Shown: positions 1 through 6,662, counted from the stretch's first letter. The stretch is 10,587 bases of DNA from Clostridiales bacterium (GCA_018370615.1 JAGZAC010000036.1:1-10587); one strand, 5' to 3'. Numbers and translations: made by a program. The notes: generated by a model from the letters alone, not told the origin.

Positions 1-470
1 GACAGATACATTGCCGTAGTTTCCCCCTCCGGGGTAGGGTTGGTGGCAAGGATGACCTCTGCCACGCTTCCATCTAGCCGGGCGATCAGCTCCCGGATTT
101 TCAGTTTCTCCGGCCCAATTCCATACATGGGAGAGATTACCCCGTGGAGCACATGATACAGTCCGTTATATTCCTTCATTTTTTCCAGTGCCATGGCGGC
201 CCGGAAATCCTCTACCACGCAGATAGTGCTTCTGTCTCTGTCAGGCGCGGCGCAGATGGGACATATTTCCGTGGCGGAAATATTTTGACAGCACTTGCAA
301 AATCCCACTTCTGTTTTTGCAGCTACCAGCGCCTCGGCAAAAGCTTCTACATCCTCTGCCGGCAAATCCAGCACACTCAGTGTCAGGCGCATGGCAGTCT
401 TTTTGCCGATGCCGTCCAGCCGCCGGAACATATCGCACAGCCGTTCAATCTGTTCAGGATATATTGCCAT
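1..470 (-). CDS. recR: Recombination mediator RecR (C-terminus cut by window edge)
   Basis: RecR works with RecF/RecO to load RecA on single-stranded gaps during recombinational repair. The window holds about 156 of the usual ~198 residues, from ATG at 468-470. Visible: a helix-hairpin-helix stretch at residues 18-29 (LDGIGKKTAMRL), the zinc finger cysteines C58, C61, C70, C73 (CKCC...CPIC), and a Toprim domain from about residue 80 with the acidic VVED at 85-88 and the ATNPTPEGE motif at 142-150. The start lies one base after the ybaB stop (TGA-T-ATG), and only a weak Shine-Dalgarno precedes it, so translation is probably coupled to ybaB. The order dnaX-ybaB-recR is the classic bacterial arrangement, which makes the call secure. 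The last ~40 residues are outside the window. Confidence 0.97.
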   Translation of the reverse strand, partial: MAIYPEQIERLCDMFRRLDGIGKKTAMRLTLSVLDLPAEDVEAFAEALVAAKTEVGFCKCCQNISATEICPICAAPDRDRSTICVVEDFRAAMALEKMKEYNGLYHVLHGVISPMYGIGPEKLKIRELIARLDGSVAEVILATNPTPEGETTAMYL

Positions 471-471
471 A

Positions 472-828
472 TCAGCCTATTCCGGGCAGTCCCATGCCAC
501 CCAGTGCTCCTGTAACTTTTCCCATCTCTTCGTTGTTTGTGTCTGTTACTGTTTTGATTGCTTCGTTTACCGCGGCAGTCAAAATATCCTGCAGTGTTTC
601 CACGTCGTCCGGGTCTACGATTTCCGGATCGATCTCCAGGCTGCGGACTTCCAGTTTGCCGCTGATTTTCACCTTTACAACGCCGCCTCCTGCACTGATG
701 TCGTATTCCTTTGCATCCAGCTCTTCCTGAAGGGCAGCCATGTCCTCCTGCATTTTCTGTGCCTGCTTCAGCATGTCCTGCATGTTGCCCATGCCGCCGC
801 CCCGTCCCTGGGGAAGTCTTGCTTTCAT
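472..828 (-). CDS. ybaB: YbaB/EbfC family nucleoid-associated protein
   Basis: This 118-residue DNA-binding protein of the YbaB/EbfC family forms tweezer-like dimers and coats the nucleoid; its exact role in repair is unsettled. The diagnostic N-terminal helix (GNMQDMLKQAQKMQEDM, about residues 14-30) is followed by the GGGVVKVKISG strand, the LEIDPEIVDPDD loop and the C-terminal helix with AVNEAIKTV. The start at 828 is chosen over an in-frame upstream ATG at 867 because GGAGG lies 7 bases before it and the upstream codons overlap the end of dnaX. The N-terminus carries a short Gly/Arg extension (LPQGRGGG) before the conserved GNM. It sits 16 bases after the dnaX stop and one base before recR, so it belongs to the same operon. 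Confidence 0.95.
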   Translation of the reverse strand: MKARLPQGRGGGMGNMQDMLKQAQKMQEDMAALQEELDAKEYDISAGGGVVKVKISGKLEVRSLEIDPEIVDPDDVETLQDILTAAVNEAIKTVTDTNNEEMGKVTGALGGMGLPGIG

Positions 829-844
829 AAATATACCTCCAAGT

Positions 845-2416
845 TTAGAGAAGTTTTCCGATTTCATCCGCCGGTGCGCCTTCTTTTGCGCCCGGGCTTT
901 TTGTTTCTACTACCACATCGGCCTTTCCGTCTGTGATTTTTGCCAGAGCAAAGGCGTGGGCCACGGCCTCCTTTGCATCAGCCTGACTCAGCAGGGTGGC
1001 GGCAAAACCGTCGACGGCGATGTACAGGGCTTTTCCGTCAAGAGAAGTACAAATATCTGCCTGTGTAAGAAACCCTGCAAGTCCTTTGTGGGAATCGTCC
1101 AGCCGGGCCAGCGCCTCGCTGATGTCACGTACGCTTTCCAGTATATTTTCCTCCGCCGGCGCGGGCTTTGGTTCTTCCTTCGGAGGCTCCGGAATGGGAG
1201 TTTCTTTTTTTACTTTTTTTTCTGTTTTGGTTTCTGCTTCTGGCTGCGGAACAGACGAACCGATATCTGTCAGGGCCAGCTTATCTTCCAGTGCAGATAC
1301 CCTTGCGGCCAGTGCCTCAATAGAAACATCCAGCTGAGGCTGGCACATTTTTAGAAGTGTCAGCTCCGCCGTCATCCGTTTGGCGGCCGGATTGCGCGCC
1401 ATTTTCGCTGCTCCTTCATCCAGGAGGCTGCAGATATGAATCAGCCGGGGCATAGTAAACCGTGCGGCCGTTTCAGTAAGAATGTCCATTTCCTGGGCAG
1501 TGAGGTCCAGATAGGAGGCTGCATCCTGCGCATATTTGCAAATCAGCATATCCCGCACGAAGGATAAAAGCTCCTGCCAGTAAACGGAAATATCCTTTGC
1601 AGAGGACACCACTTCCGCCACAATTCCAAACAGGGCGCTGATATTTTCTTCTGCTATATAGGTAAATGCTTTTGCCGCTGCATCATAGCCGGACAGGCCC
1701 AAGATATCTCTCACATGGTCGCCGGTAATATCTGCGCCTCCGGCGCCGCAGAGCTCCATCAGCCCAATGGCGTCCCGCATGCCTCCCTGTGCCTGACGGG
1801 CCAGCAGGATGGCCGCATCTTCAGTAAGACTTATGTTTTCCTTTTCAGCGATATAGTGGAGGCGGTCAGCAATCACCCTTACGTCGATTCGGTAAAAATC
1901 GAACCTCTGGCACCGGGAAATAATGGTGGCGGGAAGCTTTTGCAGTTCCGTGGTGGCCAGAATAAACACCACATGCTCCGGCGGCTCTTCAATGGTTTTC
2001 AGCAGTGCGTTGAACGCTCCCTGGGAGAGCATGTGTACTTCATCGATGATGTACACCCTGCGCCGCAGCATTGCGGGAGTGTAAGACGCCTCTTCGCAGA
2101 GCTGCCGGATGGCGTCTACTCCATTATTGGAGGCAGCGTCCATTTCAATTACGTCTGTGGCGCTCCCTGCCGCGATTTCTCTGCAGGCGGCACATTTGCC
2201 GCAGGGATTGCCTTGCTGGGGGCTTTCACAGTTTACAGCCCTGGCGAGGATTTTCGCACAGGTGGTCTTCCCAGTCCCTCGGGAGCCGCAGAATAAATAT
2301 GCGTGGGACACACTGCCATGCTCTACTTCATACCGGAGCACGTCTGTAATATGCTTCTGGCCGCAGACGTCGTCAAAGGTTTGCGGCCGGTATTTGCGGT
2401 ATAAAGCCTGATGCAT
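845..2416 (-). CDS. dnaX: DNA polymerase III subunit gamma/tau
   Basis: Clamp-loader ATPase of the replisome, 523 residues. AAA+ motifs are intact: Walker A GSRGTGKT at 44-51, zinc cysteines C63, C72, C75, C78, Walker B with DEVH at 125-128, sensor 1 LATTE at 153-157, the SRC arginine finger with R168, and sensor 2 GGMRDA at 211-216. A collar domain follows to about 385, then a Lys/Pro/Glu-rich linker (about 395-425) and a short tau-specific tail. The start at 2416 (MHQALYRKYRP) is the conserved family start and has a GGGG Shine-Dalgarno 9 bases upstream; 18 further in-frame upstream codons are rejected. The gene lies 65 bases after the SRP RNA with no visible terminator, so it is probably cotranscribed with it. 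The linker contains homopolymeric A runs listed separately, which may generate a shorter gamma form. Confidence 0.97.
   Translation of the reverse strand: MHQALYRKYRPQTFDDVCGQKHITDVLRYEVEHGSVSHAYLFCGSRGTGKTTCAKILARAVNCESPQQGNPCGKCAACREIAAGSATDVIEMDAASNNGVDAIRQLCEEASYTPAMLRRRVYIIDEVHMLSQGAFNALLKTIEEPPEHVVFILATTELQKLPATIISRCQRFDFYRIDVRVIADRLHYIAEKENISLTEDAAILLARQAQGGMRDAIGLMELCGAGGADITGDHVRDILGLSGYDAAAKAFTYIAEENISALFGIVAEVVSSAKDISVYWQELLSFVRDMLICKYAQDAASYLDLTAQEMDILTETAARFTMPRLIHICSLLDEGAAKMARNPAAKRMTAELTLLKMCQPQLDVSIEALAARVSALEDKLALTDIGSSVPQPEAETKTEKKVKKETPIPEPPKEEPKPAPAEENILESVRDISEALARLDDSHKGLAGFLTQADICTSLDGKALYIAVDGFAATLLSQADAKEAVAHAFALAKITDGKADVVVETKSPGAKEGAPADEIGKLL
1205..1221 (-). other. 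Homopolymer A8/A7 slippage candidate in dnaX
   Basis: On the coding strand an A8 run (1221-1214) is followed by GT and an A7 run (1211-1205), encoding KKVKK at residues 400-404. The heptamer A-AAA-AAA is in the X-XXY-YYZ phase needed for -1 ribosomal slippage. A -1 shift at A8 leads to TGA at 1127-1125, giving a product of about 430 residues. A +1 shift, or a transcript with one A fewer, meets TAA at once (1212-1210), giving about 401 residues. Both products keep the ATPase core and collar and lose the tau tail. I see no clear upstream Shine-Dalgarno-like stimulator and only a weak downstream hairpin, so transcriptional slippage of the Thermus type fits better than the E. coli ribosomal mechanism. 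Confidence 0.5.
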
Positions 2417-2481
2417 GGAAACGTTCCCCTTTCGTAAATACAATACGAGCCGCAGAGAGAGGCCATACACCTGTAATTCGG

Positions 2482-2736
2482 AAGGACCTTTTGTGCGACA
2501 TCATACCGCCTGCTCAGGACAGGCACCCCGGCGGCACATCGGGTAAACTGCTAAATGCTGCTTGGTTCCCCACCTGACATGGTTCACAGCCGCCGATTGC
2601 GCCGGGACCCGCCCCTCATCACAGAAAAAGTATGATACAGACCGCAAAAGATCCACCCTCCAAACAGGATGCCACCCCTGCATACAGCGGATTTCAGGTA
2701 CAGGGGTCCGCTACTCCCCCGGCTGGTATGGCCTTT
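2482..2736 (-). ncRNA. ffs: Signal recognition particle RNA, large type with Alu domain
   Basis: RNA scaffold of the signal recognition particle, which binds Ffh and directs nascent membrane proteins to FtsY. The universally conserved helix 8 is at 2557-2578: GTCAGGT, then GG-GGAA-CC, then AAGCAGC, with the GGAA tetraloop at 2569-2566. The 5' half shows the Alu domain typical of Bacillus/Clostridium: AGTAGCGGACCCCTGTACC and ATCCGCT...CAGGGG, with AGCGGA/TCCGCT and CCCCTG/CAGGGG pairings. The helix 5 strand CCCGGCGCA pairs with TGCCGCCGGG. Ends are approximate, set by pairing AAGGCC near 2735 with GGTCCTT near 2485; this gives about 255 nt, close to the ~270 nt B. subtilis scRNA. It lies directly upstream of dnaX, as in many Firmicutes. 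Confidence 0.92.
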
Positions 2737-2756
2737 CTCCAAGGCTCGTATGGGTT

Positions 2757-2773
2757 CCTGCCGTGTCGGCAGG
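2757..2773 (-). other. Perfect 5'-leader hairpin of the SRP RNA precursor
   Basis: CCTGCCGACACGGCAGG forms a perfect 7-bp GC-rich stem with a 3-base loop. It begins within a few bases of the start site predicted from the promoter at 2784-2812, and about 20 bases before the mature SRP RNA. There is no T tract after it, so it is not a terminator. A cap-like stabilising or processing role for the precursor is inference. Confidence 0.5.
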
Positions 2774-2783
2774 CAACAATATA

Positions 2784-2812
2784 ATAATACCATAAAAATA
2801 AAGGCATTGCAA
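2784..2812 (-). promoter_or_regulatory. Sigma-A type promoter for SRP RNA-dnaX-ybaB-recR
   Basis: Reading on the minus strand: -35 TTGCAA (2812-2807), a 17-base spacer, and -10 TATTAT (2789-2784) preceded by TGG, giving an extended -10. The expected start is near 2777, just before the leader hairpin and the SRP RNA. Spacing is ideal and placement is as expected for a stable-RNA promoter. Confidence 0.75.
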
Positions 2813-2866
2813 TGATTTTTACCGTAAAAGCAGTTACAAATTTGTGAAATTTGTTTTGAGTATGGG

Positions 2867-2983
2867 ACAACCCCTCCGCCGCGATATAATCGCGGCACCT
2901 CCCCTTACACAGGGGAGGCTTGGCGTTAAAGTCCCCCTTGTGTAAAGGGGGAAAGCTCCACGCAGTGGAGCTAGGGGGATTGT
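2867..2983. repeat. Intergenic multi-hairpin repeat, copy A
   Basis: A 117-bp MITE-like element bounded by imperfect inverted ends (ACAACCCCTCC at 2867-2877; GGGGGATTGT at the right, which reads ACAATCCCCC in reverse). It contains four consecutive hairpins: GCCGCGAT/ATCGCGGC (2878-2896), CCTCCCCT/AGGGGAGG (2898-2918), CCCCCTT/AAGGGGG (2933-2951) and AGCTCCAC/GTGGAGCT (2954-2972). It lies between the end of the ppa gene and the SRP promoter, both on the minus strand. It matches copy B at 10038-10207. It has no coding capacity; roles as a non-autonomous mobile element or a transcript 3'-end structure are inference. Confidence 0.85.
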
Positions 2984-2989
2984 TTTACT

Positions 2990-3073
2990 ACCAATCTCTC
3001 CAAGTTTTGCTGTGCAAACCCACCTTCTTCCTCCACAGGGAAGGCTTAGCGCTAAAGTCCTTTTGTATATGGG
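2990..3073. repeat. Decayed partial copy of the same repeat, overlapping the ppa 3' end
   Basis: The stretch from ACCAATCTCTCC through CACAGGGAAGGCTTAGCG and CTAAAGTCCTTTTGTATATGGG aligns with the left arm and central part of copy A (CAACCCCTCC, ACACAGGGGAGGCTTGGCG, TTAAAGTCCCCCTTGTG). The perfect stems of copy A are eroded here and the right arm is not recognisable. It abuts copy A with a gap of about 6 bases and contains the stop codon of the pyrophosphatase-like gene. Confidence 0.6.
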
Positions 3074-3477
3074 ATATTTTTGGAAGAAAACTGTGTATTG
3101 TACAGCTCGCCCTGGAAAAATTGCTCTTGAAAATGAATTTTTTCCAATATATATTCATCGGAAAAATCTGAACCTATTGGGGCAACAATCCACTTGTCTT
3201 CTACATCGTTATATCTGTGGAATACGGCAATTACTTGTCCCCTGAATTCTTTTACCGGTTCGTCGACCCCTAGAAGATACACGTCCTGTTCTTCCCCATC
3301 TTCTCCTATAATATCCTTCACATAGCCATAATTTATAGGATAAATTATATCAGGGTGCTTCGGATGGCGAGAACCCAAGGGGCGGTCTATTTCCACAAAA
3401 ACGATTTTGCCGATAATGTTCTGATAATCAGGGGCTTTTCTGCTTTCTTCTCTTAAAGTTTCTTCCTCTGCGTTCAT
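3052..3477 (-). CDS. Small type-I inorganic-pyrophosphatase-like protein
   Basis: A 141-residue protein related to soluble family I pyrophosphatases, which split PPi into two phosphates. The family core is clear: IIYPINYGYV (residues 44-53), DGEEQDVYLLG (60-70, matching the DGDPxD metal-binding signature) and EDKWIVAP (93-100, matching E-D-x-K/R-L-V-A-V-P). D60, D65, D94 and K95 are kept, but the middle Asp of the signature is Glu62. The N-terminal part is much shorter than E. coli PPase (about 176 residues), and I cannot place counterparts of Lys29 and Arg43, so activity is likely but unproven. The start ATG overlaps the hprK stop as ATGA, implying translational coupling. The last six residues (PYTKGL) and the stop lie in repeat-derived DNA. 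Confidence 0.8.
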   Translation of the reverse strand: MNAEEETLREESRKAPDYQNIIGKIVFVEIDRPLGSRHPKHPDIIYPINYGYVKDIIGEDGEEQDVYLLGVDEPVKEFRGQVIAVFHRYNDVEDKWIVAPIGSDFSDEYILEKIHFQEQFFQGELYNTQFSSKNIPYTKGL

Positions 3478-4415
3478 CCATTTGCACCTGGTTCCAGGTT
3501 CATCTGATTTTTCAGCTTTTCGTCAAATTCCTTGGCGGTGTTGACGCCCATGCGCTTCTGCCGGTTGTTCATGGCGGCGATCTCCAGAATAACCGCCAGG
3601 TTTCGGCCAGGTTTTACCGGAACGATCAAAGAGGGAATGCGGATGCCCATAATGTCTACAAAGGTGTCGTCGATGCCCAGCCGTTCGTACAGCTTGCCCT
3701 GCTCCCACGGCTCAAATTCTACTACAAGGTCCACTTTTTCCGATTCTTTGACCGCGCCCATGCCGAACAGCTGCCGTACATCCACAATGCCGATGCCCCG
3801 CAGCTCTATATAGTGGCGAATCAGCGGCGGCGCCGTTCCTACAATGGATTTGGCGGAAACACGGCGAAGCTCTACAGCATCGTCGGCGATGAGCCGATGC
3901 CCACGCTTGATAAGCTCAATGGCCGTTTCACTTTTGCCGACACCGGAGTCCCCTACGATGAGGATCCCTTCGCCGTATACCTCCACCAAAACTCCGTGCC
4001 GCATAATGGTAGGCGCCAGCTGTACGTTCAAAAATGCGATCAGCGCCGCCATAAATTCGCTGGTGTTGACATCGGTCCACAAAACAGGGACTTTATGCTT
4101 TTTCGCTGCTTCCTGTACGATATCGTCTACCGGATTGTTGTGGGTATATACGATTGCCGGCGGATGGGAGGACAGAAGGGTATCAATACGGTTTCTTCGT
4201 TCTTCTTCCCCCAGATTTTTCAGATAGGCGTATTCTGTTGTTCCCACTACCTGAATGCGGTCTGCCTCAAAGCAATCATAAAAGCCCACCAGAGGGAGTG
4301 CCGGACGGTTGATTTCTGTTCGATAAATGGGAATTTCAGAGGGATCGGATGGAGTATAAAATACATTCAGCTGCAGTTCCTTGATAATAGCCTGCAGGGA
4401 AACAGATTTTTTCAT
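3474..4415 (-). CDS. hprK: HPr(Ser) kinase/phosphorylase
   Basis: Bifunctional regulator of carbon catabolite control in Firmicutes: it phosphorylates Ser46 of HPr with ATP or PPi, and reverses this by phosphorolysis, releasing PPi. It has 313 residues, close to the usual ~310. Seen: N-terminal regulatory domain (1-130), His140 in RHG, P-loop GDSGVGKS at 155-162, ADDAVE at 177-182, the ELRGIGIVDV signature at 204-213, and the C-terminal VPVKPGRNLA at 265-274. The start MKKSVSLQAI at 4415 matches the family start, with an AAAGG Shine-Dalgarno 12 bases upstream; an in-frame ATG at 4496 lies inside the promoter and is rejected. The stop overlaps the start of the downstream pyrophosphatase-like gene by 4 bases. 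It is transcribed divergently from the lipoprotein gene at 4596. Confidence 0.96.
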   Translation of the reverse strand: MKKSVSLQAIIKELQLNVFYTPSDPSEIPIYRTEINRPALPLVGFYDCFEADRIQVVGTTEYAYLKNLGEEERRNRIDTLLSSHPPAIVYTHNNPVDDIVQEAAKKHKVPVLWTDVNTSEFMAALIAFLNVQLAPTIMRHGVLVEVYGEGILIVGDSGVGKSETAIELIKRGHRLIADDAVELRRVSAKSIVGTAPPLIRHYIELRGIGIVDVRQLFGMGAVKESEKVDLVVEFEPWEQGKLYERLGIDDTFVDIMGIRIPSLIVPVKPGRNLAVILEIAAMNNRQKRMGVNTAKEFDEKLKNQMNLEPGANG

Positions 4416-4467
4416 AGATGGACCGTACCTTTCTGCATACGTTTTACTTGCAAATGTACACACGGAT

Positions 4468-4496
4468 ATGGTATCATAAATAAAAAAAGAATGCAA
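4468..4496 (-). promoter_or_regulatory. Candidate promoter for hprK-ppa
   Basis: On the minus strand: -35 TTGCAT (4496-4491), a 17-base T-rich spacer, and -10 TACCAT (4473-4468), giving a leader of about 45 bases before hprK. The -10 is only a moderate match. The 180-base divergent region 4416-4595 must also hold the promoter of the plus-strand lipoprotein gene; the best I see is TTGCAT (4517-4522) with TATATA (4542-4547) at a poor 19-base spacing. Confidence 0.5.
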
Positions 4497-4595
4497 GCAG
4501 CAAAAGCATATCTGCTTTGCATGATGTTCAAACGGGGTTCATATATATTTGTTACGGTAAAGATACTATCGGAAATACTGGAAAAGAGGATCTGT

Positions 4596-5654
4596 ATGAA
4601 AACCTGGAATCTTATACGAAAAAATTGTCTGCGTGCTGCCGCGCTTTTTCTAATGCTTTCACTTGTCATGGGACTTTGTGCCTGTAGCGACCCGCTGGAG
4701 CCTACGGAAGAAGAGGCGCAGACAGTGCTCACCATTGACGGCATGGACGTGCCCTATGCGTTTTACCGTGCCCTTGTGCTCAGCTGCAGGGACCGTTTGG
4801 TAGAGGATTCCAGTGATTGGGAGGACCCGCAGCAGGCGGCAGCGCTGGAGGAAGAGATTCGCACGGAAGTTTTACAGGCGCTCCGGGATTTTTACGCAGT
4901 TTTTTCGCTCTGCGGAGAATATGATATTGACATCAACGATTCTTACATCATGGAGCAGGTAGACCAGGCGCTGGAAGAGCAAATGGCCCAGTACGATGAT
5001 ACGGAGGCCTATATAGCGGCTCTGGAAGACGAATATATGAATCACAGTGTTAACCAGCTGATGGAGCAGCGTGAGGTATGCAACAGCACGCTGTATTATG
5101 CCATGCTGAACAGCGGCGTCATTGAAACGGACCCGGATGCGCTGCGGGAAATTATCGACAGCGACGCGTTTATTCGCGTAAAGCAGATTTTAATTGTAGG
5201 CGAACAGACGTCTGTGGCGGATGACGGAAGCTTTTTCACTCCGCCTGAGCAGCATACCAATGAGGAAGCAAGGCAGATTGCCGAACAGGCCAGAGAAGAA
5301 TACTTAGCGGGGGCAGATTTTGACCGCTTGGTGGAAAAATACGGTGAGTCGCTGTATATGACCTCCAATGAGGATGGGTATTATCTGTGCCGGGGGATGT
5401 GGGATCCGGTGAATGAAGAAGCGGCTTTCAGCTTGGTGGTAGACCAGGTCAGTCAGGTGATCGAATCTGAGCAGGGCTACAGTGTATTCCTGCGCTGTGA
5501 AAAGGAAGAAGAGTACATTGAAAATCATTTTGACGAGCTTTGCCAGGATTATTATGAGGCGTCCTTCGGACTGGCGCTGGAGGAGCAAAGCGCCTCTCTT
5601 CAGGTGGAAACTACAGAATTGTATGATTCTCTCAGTATTCGGGATATGAATTAA
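4596..5654 (+). CDS. PrsA-like parvulin peptidyl-prolyl isomerase lipoprotein
   Basis: A 352-residue lipoprotein likely to fold secreted proteins on the outer face of the membrane. Residues 1-29 form a lipoprotein signal: basic N-terminus, hydrophobic AAALFLMLSLVMGL, and lipobox LCAC with the modified Cys at 30. Residues 45-185 resemble the mainly helical SurA/PrsA N-terminal chaperone region (TIDGMDVPYAFYRAL). Residues 193-302 show a diverged parvulin domain: IRVKQILIV, then ADFDRLVEKYGES (240-252), then VVDQVSQVIESEQGYSVFLRCE. The classic GGDLG motif is replaced by DGYYLCRG, so isomerase activity may be weak or lost. An AGAGGA Shine-Dalgarno lies 5-6 bases before ATG; longer in-frame reading from 3813 runs through hprK and is a shadow. 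The protein is acidic overall. It is followed after 18 bases by the next gene. Confidence 0.8.
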   Translation: MKTWNLIRKNCLRAAALFLMLSLVMGLCACSDPLEPTEEEAQTVLTIDGMDVPYAFYRALVLSCRDRLVEDSSDWEDPQQAAALEEEIRTEVLQALRDFYAVFSLCGEYDIDINDSYIMEQVDQALEEQMAQYDDTEAYIAALEDEYMNHSVNQLMEQREVCNSTLYYAMLNSGVIETDPDALREIIDSDAFIRVKQILIVGEQTSVADDGSFFTPPEQHTNEEARQIAEQAREEYLAGADFDRLVEKYGESLYMTSNEDGYYLCRGMWDPVNEEAAFSLVVDQVSQVIESEQGYSVFLRCEKEEEYIENHFDELCQDYYEASFGLALEEQSASLQVETTELYDSLSIRDMN

Positions 5655-5672
5655 TCAGAGAAAGGCGCAGAG

Positions 5673-6662
5673 ATGAAATATTACAGGAATTATAAAGCGA
5701 AGAAGTTCAAATTTCCAAAGAGGTTGGTTTTTGTACTTATATTTGCCCTGGTTGTGATCGGCCTTACTCTGCTGTTGGGAAATTATTTGAAGCAGCGTTT
5801 GGACAATGCCCCCATTGACACGTCGGAAGTGCCAACAGTGGACACTACAGGTGAGGATGAAACCCAGGATACGACGCCTGAGGTACCGCACGATGAGGCA
5901 CTGCTGGATGTTTCTGCAGGGATGCTGGATCTTGCAGGCTGTGCTGATACAGCGGAGATGCAGACCCGTGTGACGGCGCTGAGAACGGCGGGATACAATG
6001 CATTTTCCTTTATCGTTACGGACGGAGATGGCAGACTCACCTACGCTTCTCCAGCGGCACAGGAGTTGTCCCGTCTGCCGGGGAAGGAAACATTGGTTTC
6101 TCTGGAAATGCTTACTGCCGCAGTATCCTATGGCAAGGAAATTGGTCTGCGCGCTTGTGCGGTTTTTGAGGGGATTCCCGACCAGATACAGACAGACTGC
6201 GTCATTGCAGCAGAACTCTCTGGGGCCGGCTTTGACGAGCTGCTCATCCGCGGTTTTGAATCCTACGAGACGATAGACAATGCGGCGGTGGATACGATTC
6301 TTACTTACGTCCGGCAGCTGCGGGAGAGCGCCCAAATGGATATGGGCGTATGCTTGTCCCAGGCGATTTATACGGCGGCGTATCATGCCCCCTATATCGA
6401 GACACTGTTTCGGGAAATAGAATTTCTCGCCATCGATCTGACGGCGGCAGATGCGGCGTCTGCTGGTTCTACCGCTGGTGAGCTTCAGGGAAGCTTTACC
6501 GCGTATTTGCTGCGTGCAGTGTTGGACGGAAGTGATGCACAGGCAAGCGCTGCGGTGCAGGCGGCTCTTGCGGAAGCAGGCGTTCACAGCATATTGTACA
6601 TTTCTGCGCCGCCGGTACCTACAACGGACGATACTACGGACGATACCACGGCAGAACCGTAA
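5673..6662 (+). CDS. Membrane-anchored putative glycoside-hydrolase-like (DUF4015-like) protein
   Basis: A 329-residue protein. Basic residues 1-17 are followed by one membrane segment (about 18-36), a Thr/Asp/Glu/Pro-rich extracytoplasmic linker (45-75), and a soluble domain (76-312). The stretch GYNAFSFIVTDGDGRLTYAS (107-126) resembles the N-A-x-x-x-D-x-K/T-D-x-x-G-x-x-x-Y strand of DUF4015/YngK-type TIM-barrel putative glycoside hydrolases, and the alternating pattern after it (LRACAVFE, FDELLIRGFESY, DMGVCLSQ, EIEFLAIDL, HSILYISAP) fits barrel strands. Catalytic residues cannot be assigned, and it may be non-enzymatic. It ends in a low-complexity TTDDTTDDTTAEP tail. It starts 18 bases after the lipoprotein gene with an AAAGG site, so the two probably form an envelope operon. 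The family assignment is tentative. Confidence 0.65.
   Translation: MKYYRNYKAKKFKFPKRLVFVLIFALVVIGLTLLLGNYLKQRLDNAPIDTSEVPTVDTTGEDETQDTTPEVPHDEALLDVSAGMLDLAGCADTAEMQTRVTALRTAGYNAFSFIVTDGDGRLTYASPAAQELSRLPGKETLVSLEMLTAAVSYGKEIGLRACAVFEGIPDQIQTDCVIAAELSGAGFDELLIRGFESYETIDNAAVDTILTYVRQLRESAQMDMGVCLSQAIYTAAYHAPYIETLFREIEFLAIDLTAADAASAGSTAGELQGSFTAYLLRAVLDGSDAQASAAVQAALAEAGVHSILYISAPPVPTTDDTTDDTTAEP
6624..6651 (+). repeat. 12-bp tandem repeat in the 3' end of the preceding gene
   Basis: ACGGACGATACT and ACGGACGATACC occur back to back, followed by a further ACGG, and encode TDDTTDDTT just before the stop. In-frame slippage here would only lengthen or shorten the acidic/Thr tail by four residues. 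Confidence 0.7.

Noticed and set aside
2757..2773. Intrinsic terminator
   Set aside because: The hairpin has no T tract on either strand and lies just after a promoter for the SRP RNA.
2867..3070. Possible CRISPR-like array or tandem tRNA structures
   Set aside because: The hairpins differ from each other, there are no evenly spaced direct repeats with unique spacers, and no tRNA cloverleaf or anticodon arm can be formed.
3813..4595. Long plus-strand reading frame joined in frame to the lipoprotein gene
   Set aside because: It runs antisense through hprK, which has full family motifs; the lipoprotein has its own ribosome site, start and signal peptide at 4596.
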